Both the position numbers and the translations under genes were made by a program. The notes under the pieces are model-generated. The model was not told the origin of the DNA and searched no databases. It saw only the letters and a program-made list of their open reading frames with translations. Positions 33,107 to 41,812 of a stretch of DNA of 64,000 nt are shown one piece after another (position 1 is the first letter of the stretch; each line of letters begins with the position of its first letter). Source of the stretch: JACPVF01 sp964502095 (GTDB lineage: Bacteria; Chloroflexota; Anaerolineae; Anaerolineales; Villigracilaceae); the NCBI GenBank assembly GCA_964502095.1, contig CAZCUF010000004.1, forward strand, positions 186,001-250,000, read 5' to 3'.

Positions 33107-35110
33107 ATGAAAAATCGATCGCTTTTACTGATGGTCGCCGGCATGGTCCTTGTGTTGCTGGCGCTTATACTTACTTCATGCGGAGGAAATGTCACTACAC
33201 CGCCCGCCACAGAGGCAACCTCCCCACCCACCCAGGCGCCCACTGCCACGGAGGCTCCAACCGCCACCAAGCCTGCCGATGAAAGCGGCGCGGCCGCCTA
33301 TGCAGTGGATTTGATCGGCGCATGGGTGGACGCCGGCGCACCAAAAACGGATTCCTTCGATTATAAAGGTGTGGATGGCAACACTTATCAGGCCACTTTT
33401 GAAGTAGACATTCTGCCGTTATTCACACAGAACGGCGCCTGGTTCGAGAACTCCCCGTCCTGTTCGAGTTGTCACTTTGCGGCCAGCGAAAACTCGGCTC
33501 ATCAAATGGACCTCACCAGCTACGAAGGCATCCGCACCGGCCCGGACTCCATCGAATCGCCTCCCGGTGAATCGATCCTCGGCGAGAGCGCACCCAACAA
33601 AGGCGACTTCAACTGGGATAGCTCCAAACTGCGCGAACGCCTGCGCAACAATCGCATGCCCCCCGGCTGGCAGTTCGATATCACTGAAGGCAACCGCAAC
33701 GGGCCATGCGTGGAGCTCGAAAAAGATGGCGTGGATGTGGAACTCGACGAATATGACTGCGACCTGAACGCGGTCGGGTTGATCCAGGCGTGGGTGGAGG
33801 CGAATGCGCCCGACGGCGACTTCACCTATGGCGGCGCAACCCTCAACTTCGAACGCGATGTCCTTCCGTTCTTCACCAAGCCGAATATGTGGTTCGAGAA
33901 CTCCCCGTCCTGTTCGAGTTGTCACTTTGCGGCCAGTGAAAACTCGGCTCATCAAATGGACCTCACCAGCTACAAAGGCATCCGCACCGGCCCGGACTCC
34001 ATCGAATCGCCTCCCGGTGAATCGATCCTCGGCGAGAGCGCACCCAACAAAGGCGACTTCAACTGGGATAGCTCCAAACTGCGCGAACGCCTGCGCAACA
34101 ACCGCATGCCCCCAGGCTGGCAGTTCGACATCACCGAAGGCAACCGCAACGGGCCGCTGGTTTTGCACGGTGCGCGCGTGGACGCTAAACCGGCCAGTTC
34201 AACATTCGGCTCGGGCGAATGTGAGATAAAAGCAGTGGATTTGATCGGCGCATGGGTGGATGCCGGCGCACCAAACGGCGCGTTTGACTTCTCTGCCGAA
34301 GATAAGACGCCCTGCGAAGGCATGTTCGAGAATGACATTCTGCCGTTATTCACACAGAACGGCGCCTGGTTCGAGAACTCCCCGTCCTGTTCGAGTTGTC
34401 ACTTTGCGGCCAGCGAAAACTCGGCTCATCAAATGGACCTCACCAGCTACGAAGGCATCCGCACCGGCCCGGACTCCATCGAATCGCCTCCCGGTGAATC
34501 GATCCTCGGCGAGAGCGCACCCAACAAAGGCGACTTCAACTGGGATAGCTCCAAACTGCGCGAACGCCTGCGCAACAACCGCATGCCCCCAGGCTGGCAG
34601 TTCGACATCACCGAAGGCAACCGCAACGGGCCATGCGTGGAGCTCGAAAAAGATGGCGTGGATGTGGAACTCGACGAATATGACTGCGACCTGAACGCGG
34701 TCGGGTTGATCCAGGCGTGGGTGGAGGCGAATGCGCCCGACGGCGACTTCACCTATGGCGGCGCAACCCTCAACTTCGAACGCGATGTCCTTCCGTTCTT
34801 CACCAAGCCGAATATGTGGTTCGAGAACTCCCCGTCCTGTTCGAGTTGTCACTTTGCGGCCAGTGAAAACTCGGCTCATCAAATGGACCTCACCAGCTAC
34901 AAAGGCATCCGCACCGGCCCGGACTCCATCGAATCGCCTCCCGGTGAATCGATCCTCGGCGAGAGCGCACCCAACAAAGGCGACTTCAACTGGGATAGCT
35001 CCAAACTGCGCGAACGCCTGCGCAACAATCGTATGCCCCCCGGCTGGCAGTTCGACATCACCGAAGGCAACCGCAACGGGCCATTGATCATGGCGGGCAA
35101 GAAGAAGTAA
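33107..35110 (+). CDS. Tetraheme c-type lipoprotein of four near-identical modules
   Basis: The 667-residue protein starts with a lipoprotein signal (LALILTSCGG) and a T/P/A-rich linker to residue about 65. Four CSSCH heme sites follow, each in a module of about 150-160 residues containing FENSPSCSSCHFAASENSAH, GIRTGPDSIESPPGE and LRNNRMPPGWQFDI (axial methionine candidate). Modules 1 and 3, and 2 and 4, are almost identical in DNA, so a two-module unit of 927 nt was duplicated recently. It should be an outward-facing membrane-anchored electron carrier. It lies 3.6 kb upstream of narG on the same strand but has its own terminator. The ATG with AAAGGAGA ahead is the start. Confidence 0.85.
   Translation: MKNRSLLLMVAGMVLVLLALILTSCGGNVTTPPATEATSPPTQAPTATEAPTATKPADESGAAAYAVDLIGAWVDAGAPKTDSFDYKGVDGNTYQATFEVDILPLFTQNGAWFENSPSCSSCHFAASENSAHQMDLTSYEGIRTGPDSIESPPGESILGESAPNKGDFNWDSSKLRERLRNNRMPPGWQFDITEGNRNGPCVELEKDGVDVELDEYDCDLNAVGLIQAWVEANAPDGDFTYGGATLNFERDVLPFFTKPNMWFENSPSCSSCHFAASENSAHQMDLTSYKGIRTGPDSIESPPGESILGESAPNKGDFNWDSSKLRERLRNNRMPPGWQFDITEGNRNGPLVLHGARVDAKPASSTFGSGECEIKAVDLIGAWVDAGAPNGAFDFSAEDKTPCEGMFENDILPLFTQNGAWFENSPSCSSCHFAASENSAHQMDLTSYEGIRTGPDSIESPPGESILGESAPNKGDFNWDSSKLRERLRNNRMPPGWQFDITEGNRNGPCVELEKDGVDVELDEYDCDLNAVGLIQAWVEANAPDGDFTYGGATLNFERDVLPFFTKPNMWFENSPSCSSCHFAASENSAHQMDLTSYKGIRTGPDSIESPPGESILGESAPNKGDFNWDSSKLRERLRNNRMPPGWQFDITEGNRNGPLIMAGKKK
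33451..35077 (+). repeat. Tandem intragenic duplication (927-nt super-repeat)
   Basis: The string CTCCCCGTCCTGTTCGAGTT recurs at 33451, 33901, 34378 and 34828, spacings 450, 477 and 450. All are multiples of three, so the frame is kept. Confidence 0.95.
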
Positions 35111-35133
35111 CACAACGCCGCGAACGTCAAGGC

Positions 35134-35170
35134 AAGGAGGCAGTCACAGGCCATGACTGCCTCCTTTTTT
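35134..35170 (+). terminator. Rho-independent terminator after the tetraheme lipoprotein gene
   Basis: AAGGAGGCAGTCA pairs with TGACTGCCTCCTT (13 bp), followed by a T run. Confidence 0.93.
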
Positions 35171-35296
35171 ATGCGTTGCAAAAACTTTTGAGACAGGCAA
35201 CGCATCCACTTTGGCAAAATGGAATCCGCGTCCCTGAATCCGTTGCTTGCCAACAAGTCGCAATCAAATTGTTTACGAGAGGAGCGCCCGCGCTGT

Positions 35297-36427
35297 TTAT
35301 TTGTAACCGTACACTCTTCCCTTGATATCGCCAACGACCAGCCAGCCGTCGCCAAGCGCGGGTCCCGTCCGGGCGGTAGTTGCATTGGTGGAAAACTGCC
35401 AGAACAATTCTCCGTTTGTTGCGTCCAAGGCGAAAAAGTCTCCCTGCTGGGTAAGAAAATACAACTTGCCGCCGAGCAGGATGGGCGCGCTGAGCAGATA
35501 GTTGAACGTCCCTTTGGGAATATCGAACTGCCAGAGCATTTTGCCCGTATCAGCCTCGAGCGCGAAGACTTGTGTGTCGGCCGAACCGAAATAGACTGTC
35601 TCTTCCGCGCCGAGAAAGGAGGGCGTCCAGTTGCCTGTGTCAAAGCGCCAGCTCAATTTGCCAGTCTGTGCATCCACGCCATTCATAAAGTCCTGATAAC
35701 CGACAAAGGCCACCGTATCCCGTGTGGCATACACTTGTTTTGGAAAGCCATCCTCAGATTCATATGCCCAGTGCGGGGAACCATCAGCGAGATTCAGGGC
35801 ATAGAGGCGGGTGTGACCGCCTTCGTCAATGTCATGCGGGTCGTAGAAATCGCCGCCAAGATACAGCGCGTTACCGTAAATAGCGGGAGTTTGCAGGATG
35901 TAATCATCGCTTTCGAAGACCCATTTTTCCTTTCCCGTCCTGGCATCCAGCGCGAAGAGTTTGGCACGCCCGTGCATATTCTGTTCGAGGCCGGGGCCGA
36001 TAAAGGTGGTCGGCGCGTAGACGATTCCATTGTTCACCAGCGGCGGGACTTGTATATCGATTCCCAATTCCTTTTGCCAGATCACTTTGCCGTTGGAAAC
36101 ATCCAGCGCGGTGATGGTTTTGTTTTTCGTGCCAACGAAGAGACGGGTCCCGTCGCTGGCATAGGCGCGCTCCCAGACTCCTTCAGGCGGCGCGAAAGTC
36201 CATTTGACCGCGCCCGTTTCAAGGTCCAAAGCAAGAAGCGGAGAACCCGAAGGGCAAACGATCACAAGACCGCGGACGATGAGCGGGGCCTGATTGATCG
36301 CGCCATCGGTGGGAGTCGTCCAGCGCAGGGAGAGAGTTTCAGCGGGCGCGGATGGCGCGCGGGTTTTAGGGGAACAACCGGTAACGATCAGAATGGCGAG
36401 TAAAAGTGGAATGAAGAGTTTTTTCAT
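35297..36427 (-). CDS. PQQ-like beta-propeller lipoprotein
   Basis: The 376-residue protein has a lipoprotein signal (LAILIVTGCSP) and seven or so PQQ_2-type blades with the recurrent A-L-D/x-TG-x-x-x-W pattern (ALDLETGAVKWTF, ALDVSNGKVIWQKE, ALDARTGKEKWVF, ALEADTGKMLWQF, ALDATNGELFWQF). It resembles BamB and the propeller part of quinoprotein dehydrogenases but lacks an obvious PQQ catalytic site or cytochrome domain. It probably serves as an extracytoplasmic scaffold or sensor. It is divergent from the receiver-narC genes and convergent with the tetraheme lipoprotein gene. Confidence 0.88.
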   Translation of the reverse strand: MKKLFIPLLLAILIVTGCSPKTRAPSAPAETLSLRWTTPTDGAINQAPLIVRGLVIVCPSGSPLLALDLETGAVKWTFAPPEGVWERAYASDGTRLFVGTKNKTITALDVSNGKVIWQKELGIDIQVPPLVNNGIVYAPTTFIGPGLEQNMHGRAKLFALDARTGKEKWVFESDDYILQTPAIYGNALYLGGDFYDPHDIDEGGHTRLYALNLADGSPHWAYESEDGFPKQVYATRDTVAFVGYQDFMNGVDAQTGKLSWRFDTGNWTPSFLGAEETVYFGSADTQVFALEADTGKMLWQFDIPKGTFNYLLSAPILLGGKLYFLTQQGDFFALDATNGELFWQFSTNATTARTGPALGDGWLVVGDIKGRVYGYK

Positions 36428-36589
36428 ACGCGCCTCAGCATAAGTTGATTATTTGATTCTACCCCCGTTACAGCACCCAATTCTACAAACAGTTTCCATG
36501 AGGGGCGCACACTGTCAATCGTTTGCGCGAGGCTTAGCGAAAATACCCCGGTTTTTACCGATGAGGGTGAAAAGAAATTAGTTCTTTTG

Positions 36590-36621
36590 AAAAAAGAATG
36601 ATTTGATAATCATTCTTTTTT
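36590..36621 (+). promoter_or_regulatory. Perfect 14-bp hairpin upstream of the receiver-nar genes
   Basis: AAAAAAGAATGATT-TGAT-AATCATTCTTTTTT. Read as RNA it ends in six U, so it could be an attenuator or terminator in the leader; read as DNA it could be an operator. A decayed copy lies at 32633-32666. Confidence 0.5.
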
Positions 36622-36712
36622 CACTCCCAATGCGGGAGAGGGAAGGATTCAATCGGAGTGTTTTTTCCGGTACGCTTGAAGAAAATTTTGTTCGATAATT
36701 CATAAGCAGGTC

Positions 36713-37096
36713 ATGAGTAAACATCGGGTATTGCTGGCGTGCTCGGAACATCTCTTCGGCGAAAGTGTGGAGACGATTCTGCGCGCTGAGGGAGATATGG
36801 AATTGATCGGACCGTGGAGCTTTGAGGATGAGATCTGCCAAAGGATACCGGGGGCAAGCCCGAACGTTGTGCTGATCGTGGATGTCGATTCGCAAAGCGA
36901 GGCGGGGGCGAATCTAGCGGCCGCCATCATGGAGAAATTCCCCAGCCTCCCCATCATCCGCATGGGATTGACCGAGAACATGGTGCGCGTCTATTCGACC
37001 AACATCCTGCCCGCACGCAGAACAGACCTGATCGAAACCATCCGCAACCTGCCTGCGGCAGGAATTTCCTCAAGCGAGAGGAGTGATAAAAAATAA
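36713..37096 (+). CDS. Degenerate response-regulator receiver-like protein
   Basis: The 127-residue protein has a CheY-like alternation of strands and helices (RVLLACSEHLFGESVETIL, VVLIVDVDSQSEAG, LPIIRMGLTENMVRV). The acidic pair normally after strand 1 is missing (ACSEH), although an aspartate remains after strand 3. Phosphorylation is therefore doubtful. No output domain is present. Its stop overlaps the start of the diheme cytochrome gene (TAATG), so it is coupled to the nar operon and may regulate or assemble it. A decayed paralogue lies at 32590-33050. Confidence 0.6.
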   Translation: MSKHRVLLACSEHLFGESVETILRAEGDMELIGPWSFEDEICQRIPGASPNVVLIVDVDSQSEAGANLAAAIMEKFPSLPIIRMGLTENMVRVYSTNILPARRTDLIETIRNLPAAGISSSERSDKK

Positions 37097-37980
37097 TGAT
37101 GGAACGCGTTAGGAAATCTTCCATGTCCAGAAGTGTTTTATTTGCACTGGCGCTGGCGGCCCTACTTACGTTCATTGTAGGCGTGACCGGCGTTGCGTTC
37201 GCCAGGCCGCTGGCACAAACCCCCGATGGAAAAACGTTATTCACCGAGAAGGGATGCAGTGCCTGTCATACCATCGGCGGGGGAAAACTGGTCGGCCCTG
37301 ATTTGCAGGGCGTAACCAAACTTCGCACGACAGAATGGCTTACCAATTGGATCAGCGCGCCCGATAAAGTGCTGGCCTCCGGAGACCCGATCGCCACACA
37401 ACTGGTGAAAGAATACGGCATGGAAATGCCGAACTTGGGATTGACGCCCGATGAGGTGGCGGCGTTGATCACATATTTGGGCGGCGGCGCGGCAACCTCA
37501 ACGACCGGCCCGGCCGTTACAGCGCCGGCCTTGCCTGCCGGGGATCCGGCTGCGGGCAAGGCGTATTTCGTTGGGGATAAACATTTCCAAAACGGCGGAC
37601 CGCATTGCATCTCGTGTCACAGCGTGGCAGGAATAGGCTCACTCGGCGGCGGAAATCTAGGGCCCGACCTGACGAACAGCGGTTTCGTTAAATCTGAAAC
37701 GGCCTTTGCTTCATTTATCAGCGCTCCATCTACACAGACAATGAGCGCGGTGTGGAAGAACACGCCGCTGACCCCGCAGGAGCAGGCCGATTTATACGCG
37801 TTCCTGAGCAAAGCCGCCATTCAACAACGCGAACCAAACGCCTTACTACAGATCGCGCTGCTGGCCGTTGGCGGCGCGGCATTGCTGATCTTTCTGGCAA
37901 ATTTATATTGGGGCAGGCGCTTGAAAGGCGTGCGCCGGCCGATGATCGCGCGAACGCGTGCGGCGGCAGTGAAGAAATAA
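37096..37980 (+). CDS. narC: Membrane-anchored diheme cytochrome c of the nitrate reductase operon
   Basis: The 294-residue protein has an N-terminal signal (SVLFALALAALLTFIVGV), two cytochrome c folds with heme motifs CSACH (54-58) and CISCH (171-175), methionines after each (EMPNLG and TMSAVWKN) and a C-terminal membrane helix (about 250-272). This matches the NarC-type diheme cytochrome found ahead of narGHJI in Thermus, which takes part in electron transfer with NarI. The name is assigned by this synteny. A palindromic repeat separates it from narG. Confidence 0.8.
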   Translation: MMERVRKSSMSRSVLFALALAALLTFIVGVTGVAFARPLAQTPDGKTLFTEKGCSACHTIGGGKLVGPDLQGVTKLRTTEWLTNWISAPDKVLASGDPIATQLVKEYGMEMPNLGLTPDEVAALITYLGGGAATSTTGPAVTAPALPAGDPAAGKAYFVGDKHFQNGGPHCISCHSVAGIGSLGGGNLGPDLTNSGFVKSETAFASFISAPSTQTMSAVWKNTPLTPQEQADLYAFLSKAAIQQREPNALLQIALLAVGGAALLIFLANLYWGRRLKGVRRPMIARTRAAAVKK

Positions 37981-37984
37981 AAAT

Positions 37985-38061
37985 CTCACCCTCATCCTCA
38001 GCCCTTCCTCCGAAAGGGGAAGGGAGTCCCCTCTCTCTTTGGGAGAGGGTTAGGGTGAGGG
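37985..38061 (+). repeat. CCCTCACCC-type double palindrome between narC and narG
   Basis: CTCACCCTCATCC...CCTTCCTCCGAAAGGGGAAGG...CCTCTCTCTTTGGGAGAGG...TAGGGTGAGGG: an outer inverted repeat encloses two hairpins. The narG ribosome site follows 10 nt later. Confidence 0.85.
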
Positions 38062-38080
38062 CAAAACGGAGGCACTTAAC

Positions 38081-41000
38081 ATGAGTTGGATTCAGGATTT
38101 GATCAACCCGCAGGCCCGCCAATGGGAAGAGTTTTATCGCAACCGCTGGCAGCACGACAACATCATCCGCAGTACGCACGGCGTGAACTGCACGGGCGGC
38201 TGTTCGTGGCAGGTTTACGTCAAAGACGGCATCATCACCTGGGAAATGCAGCAGACCGACTATCCGTTGTTGCAGGATGGGCTTCCGCCTTACGAACCGC
38301 GCGGCTGTCAGCGCGGGATCTCAGCCTCATGGTATGTCTATAGCCCGATCCGCGTCAAGTATCCGTACGCGCGCGGCGTGTTATTGGATTTCTGGCGCGA
38401 GGCAAGATTCGAGCTGGGCCCGGTGGATGCATGGGCCTCGATTGTCGAAGATGAAGACAAACGCAGACGCATCCAAAAGGCGCGCGGCAAAGGCGGATTC
38501 CGCCGCACCTCTTGGGACGAAGTGCTGGAGATCGTTGCCGCGGCTTCTCTCTACACTGCCAAAAAACACGGCCCAGACCGCGTCTTCGGCTTCTCGCCGA
38601 TTCCCGCCATGTCGTTCCTCTCGTACGGCGCGGGGTCGCGCTTCCTGCAACTCTTCGGCGGCGTGAACATGAGTTTCTACGACTGGTACGCCGACCTGCC
38701 GAATGCCTTCCCGGAAATCTGGGGCGACCAGACCGACGTATGTGAATCAGCCGATTGGTATAACAGCAAGTTCATCGTCTCGATGGGCTCGAATTTGAAT
38801 ATGACGCGCACGCCCGATGTGCATTTCATCGCCGAGGCGCGGCACGAGGGCACGAAGTTCGTCGTCATCGCGCCGGACTTTTCACAGGCGGCAAAATATT
38901 CCGATTGGTGGATTCCGGTCAAGGCGGGGCAGGATACGGCAATCTGGATGGCGGTCAATCACGTCATCTTGAAAGAGTTCTACGTAGATCTGCAGGTTCC
39001 ATATTTCATCAACTATCTGAAAGAAAATACCGATATGCCGTTCCTGATCGAGCTCGAAAAGGACGGCGACGGTTACAAGGCGGGACGTTACGTGCGCGCC
39101 AATACCGTGACGCGCTATAAAGATGTGGAAAACGGCGAGTGGAAATTCCTTGTCTGTGATGCAAAGACCGGCGCAGCGCGTATGCCGAAGGGCGCGGTAG
39201 GCGACCGCTGGAGCAAGGAAAAAGGCAAGTGGAATATCAAGATGGAAGACGGGCTGGATAATTCTCCCATCGACCCGACGCTTTCGTTCCTGGATTCGCA
39301 GGATGAGACGGTCAATGTTGCGTTCTACGAATTTGCGGAACAAAAGACCGCCATACGCGGCGTCCCTGCCAAGTGGATCGAAACAAGCGAAGGAAAGAAG
39401 CTGGTTACGACCGTGTTCGATCTGGTCATTGCGCAATTCGGCGTGAGCCGCGGATTGCCCGGCGATTATCCGCAGAGCTACGATGAAGTGGGCGCGTACA
39501 CGCCTGCCTGGCAGGAATCCTATACGGGCATCGGGCGCGACACGGTCATTCGGCTGGCGCGCGAGTTCGCTTCCAACGCCGAAGCGACCAACGGCAAGTC
39601 CATGATCATCGTCGGCGCCAGCATCAACCACTGGTACAACAACAATCTTGCCTACCGCGCGCCAATCTATGCGCTGATTTTGTGCGGATGCTGTGGAGTC
39701 AACGGCGGCGGGATGAATCATTACGTCGGCCAGGAAAAATTATCCCTCGTTGCCCCGTGGACGAGTCTGGCGTTTGCGCTCGACTGGCAGAAGCCGCCGC
39801 GCCAACAACAATCTCCGATCTGGCATTACGCCAACAGCGATCAATGGCGGTATGAGGGCGATTTCACCGATTACGCCTACGTTCCGCCGGAAACCAAATG
39901 GGCGAAAGGCCACGCCATGGATTTGACGGCGATGGCGGTACGCATGGGCTGGATGCCGTACTTCCCGCAATTCAAGACCAATCCACTGGACGTGGCGAAG
40001 GACGCCGAAGCCGCGGGGGCGAAATCTCCCGATGAAGTTGCCAAATGGGCGGGGAAGCAATTGCAGGATGGAAAACTGGAACTTGCGGTTGACGATCCCG
40101 ATGCACAGGAAAACTGGCCGCGCGTGTGGTTCATCTGGCGCGGCAACGCCCTCCAGGCCAGCGCCAAAGGGCATGAATATTTCCTGCGCCACTATCTCGG
40201 CACGCACGATAACATCATCGCCGAGGAGCATGCCCGGGACAAGGTCAAGACCGTCAAGTTCACCGAACCCGCGCCGCGCGGCAAATTCGACCTGATCGTA
40301 GATCTTAACTTCCGTATGGACACTTCCGCGTTGTATTCGGATGTCGTCCTGCCTGCCGCGTTTTGGTACGAGAAGAACGACCTCAATACCACCGATTTGC
40401 ATTCGTTCGTCCACCCGCTTGGGCAGGCTGTTCCGCCCGTATGGGAATCGAAGACCGACTGGGAAATCTTCAAAGCTTTCGCGAAGAAGATCAGCGAACT
40501 CTCGACCACTGTGTTCCCGGCGCCGGTCAAAGATCTGGTGATGACTCCGCTCAAGCATGACACGCCCGACGAACTCTCACAGCCCGATGTGAAAGATTGG
40601 CGCGCCGGCGAGTGTGATGCAATTCCCGGCAAGACCATGCCGCACTTCCAGGTGACTGAGCGCGATTATGCCAATCTCTACAACAGATTCATTTCACTGG
40701 GACCCAACCTCCGCACGGACGGCATCAGCGGCAACGGTGTGCACATTCCTGTGGCGGAATTCTACGATGAGCTGTTGAAGAATCCCGTTGGCGGCTCGCC
40801 CGATCCGCGTCACATGCGTTGTGTGGAATGGGGTGGGAACAAGTATCCGTCGCTGGAGGACGCGCTCGACGCGGCAAACGTCCTTCTGCATCTTGCTCCC
40901 GAAACGAACGGTGAGGTCTCCTATCAGGCGTTCAAAAACGAGGAGGAACGCATCGGCATGCCGCTGGCGGACCTTGCTGAAGGCGTCCGCGATGTGAGGA

Positions 41001-41737
41001 TGACATTCTTCGATCTGACGCGGCAGGTGAGGCGCACGCTCATCAGTCCGTGCTGGAGCGGTATGGTCAACGATGGGCGCGCTTATGCCGGATGGTGCAT
41101 GAACGTGGAACGCCGCGTCCCCTGGCGCACATTAACGGGACGCCAGCACTTCTACATCGACCATCCCTATTACATAGATTTCGGCGAAAACCTGCCAACC
41201 TTCAAGCCCAAGCTGGTGTCGAAGCCCGGCGACTGGAAAAAAATCGGCGATATCGTGAAAAGCCCGGTAGATGACCAAAGCCTGATCCTCAACTACGTCA
41301 CGCCGCATGGCAAGTGGAATATTCACTCCACCTACAAGGACAATCACCGCATGATGACCCTCTCGCGCGGCATGGATCCGGTCTGGCTCAACGATGAGGA
41401 CGCCAAACGGGTAGGAATCGAGGATAACGATTGGGTCGAGGTGCATAACGATAACGGCGTAGTAGTGACTCGTGCCAACGTCAGCGCACGCGTTCAGCCC
41501 GGAATGTGCCTGTACTATCATGCGGTCGAGCGCACGATCTATATCCCCAAGTCGCAAGTCAGAGGCGGGAAGCGTGCCGGCGGCCATAACAGCCTGACGC
41601 GCACGCGCATCAATCCCGTGGAATTGGCAGGCGGTTACGCCCAATTCACATACGCATTCAATTACTGGGGTCCCGTCGGTGTGTTCACGCGCGATACGTA
41701 TTGCGTCGTACGCAAGATGGAAAAATTGGAGTGGTAG
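38081..41737 (+). CDS. narG: Respiratory nitrate reductase alpha subunit
   Basis: The 1218-residue molybdoenzyme has the NarG N-terminal iron-sulfur motif (RSTHGVNCTGGCSWQVYV, His plus cysteines), WEMQQTDYP, and bis-MGD-binding segments through the chain (GFSPIPAMSFLSYGAGSR, SADWYNSKFIVSMGSNLN, VDLNFRMDTSALYSDVVLP). The N-terminus lacks a twin-arginine signal, so the active site faces the cytoplasm. It reduces nitrate to nitrite with electrons from NarH. Length is close to E. coli NarG (1247). It is part of narCGHJI with repeats in the intergenic gaps. Confidence 0.97.
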   Translation: MSWIQDLINPQARQWEEFYRNRWQHDNIIRSTHGVNCTGGCSWQVYVKDGIITWEMQQTDYPLLQDGLPPYEPRGCQRGISASWYVYSPIRVKYPYARGVLLDFWREARFELGPVDAWASIVEDEDKRRRIQKARGKGGFRRTSWDEVLEIVAAASLYTAKKHGPDRVFGFSPIPAMSFLSYGAGSRFLQLFGGVNMSFYDWYADLPNAFPEIWGDQTDVCESADWYNSKFIVSMGSNLNMTRTPDVHFIAEARHEGTKFVVIAPDFSQAAKYSDWWIPVKAGQDTAIWMAVNHVILKEFYVDLQVPYFINYLKENTDMPFLIELEKDGDGYKAGRYVRANTVTRYKDVENGEWKFLVCDAKTGAARMPKGAVGDRWSKEKGKWNIKMEDGLDNSPIDPTLSFLDSQDETVNVAFYEFAEQKTAIRGVPAKWIETSEGKKLVTTVFDLVIAQFGVSRGLPGDYPQSYDEVGAYTPAWQESYTGIGRDTVIRLAREFASNAEATNGKSMIIVGASINHWYNNNLAYRAPIYALILCGCCGVNGGGMNHYVGQEKLSLVAPWTSLAFALDWQKPPRQQQSPIWHYANSDQWRYEGDFTDYAYVPPETKWAKGHAMDLTAMAVRMGWMPYFPQFKTNPLDVAKDAEAAGAKSPDEVAKWAGKQLQDGKLELAVDDPDAQENWPRVWFIWRGNALQASAKGHEYFLRHYLGTHDNIIAEEHARDKVKTVKFTEPAPRGKFDLIVDLNFRMDTSALYSDVVLPAAFWYEKNDLNTTDLHSFVHPLGQAVPPVWESKTDWEIFKAFAKKISELSTTVFPAPVKDLVMTPLKHDTPDELSQPDVKDWRAGECDAIPGKTMPHFQVTERDYANLYNRFISLGPNLRTDGISGNGVHIPVAEFYDELLKNPVGGSPDPRHMRCVEWGGNKYPSLEDALDAANVLLHLAPETNGEVSYQAFKNEEERIGMPLADLAEGVRDVRMTFFDLTRQVRRTLISPCWSGMVNDGRAYAGWCMNVERRVPWRTLTGRQHFYIDHPYYIDFGENLPTFKPKLVSKPGDWKKIGDIVKSPVDDQSLILNYVTPHGKWNIHSTYKDNHRMMTLSRGMDPVWLNDEDAKRVGIEDNDWVEVHNDNGVVVTRANVSARVQPGMCLYYHAVERTIYIPKSQVRGGKRAGGHNSLTRTRINPVELAGGYAQFTYAFNYWGPVGVFTRDTYCVVRKMEKLEW

Positions 41738-41744
41738 AAATTTT

Positions 41745-41792
41745 CCTCGCCCCATCGCCCCTCCCCCAATGGGAGAGCGGACGGGGATGAGG
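41745..41792 (+). repeat. CCCTCACCC-type palindrome between narG and narH
   Basis: CCTCGCCCCATCGCCCCTCC and CGGACGGGGATGAGG form an imperfect hairpin just ahead of the narH ribosome site. Confidence 0.75.
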
Positions 41793-41812
41793 AGAATACA
41801 AAGGAGCAAAAC

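Noticed and set aside
33451..35077. Regular repeats considered as a CRISPR array
   Set aside because: Repeat units of 450-477 nt are in-frame protein modules; no short repeat-spacer pattern exists.
33419..35113. Two long near-identical antisense open frames
   Set aside because: They mirror the internal repeats of the tetraheme lipoprotein gene; composition is not protein-like.
38081..38200. Tat signal on NarG
   Set aside because: The N-terminus has no RR motif or hydrophobic core; the protein is of the cytoplasmic type.
38882..40558. Antisense open frames of 279 and 272 codons in narG
   Set aside because: Complementary-strand shadows of narG.
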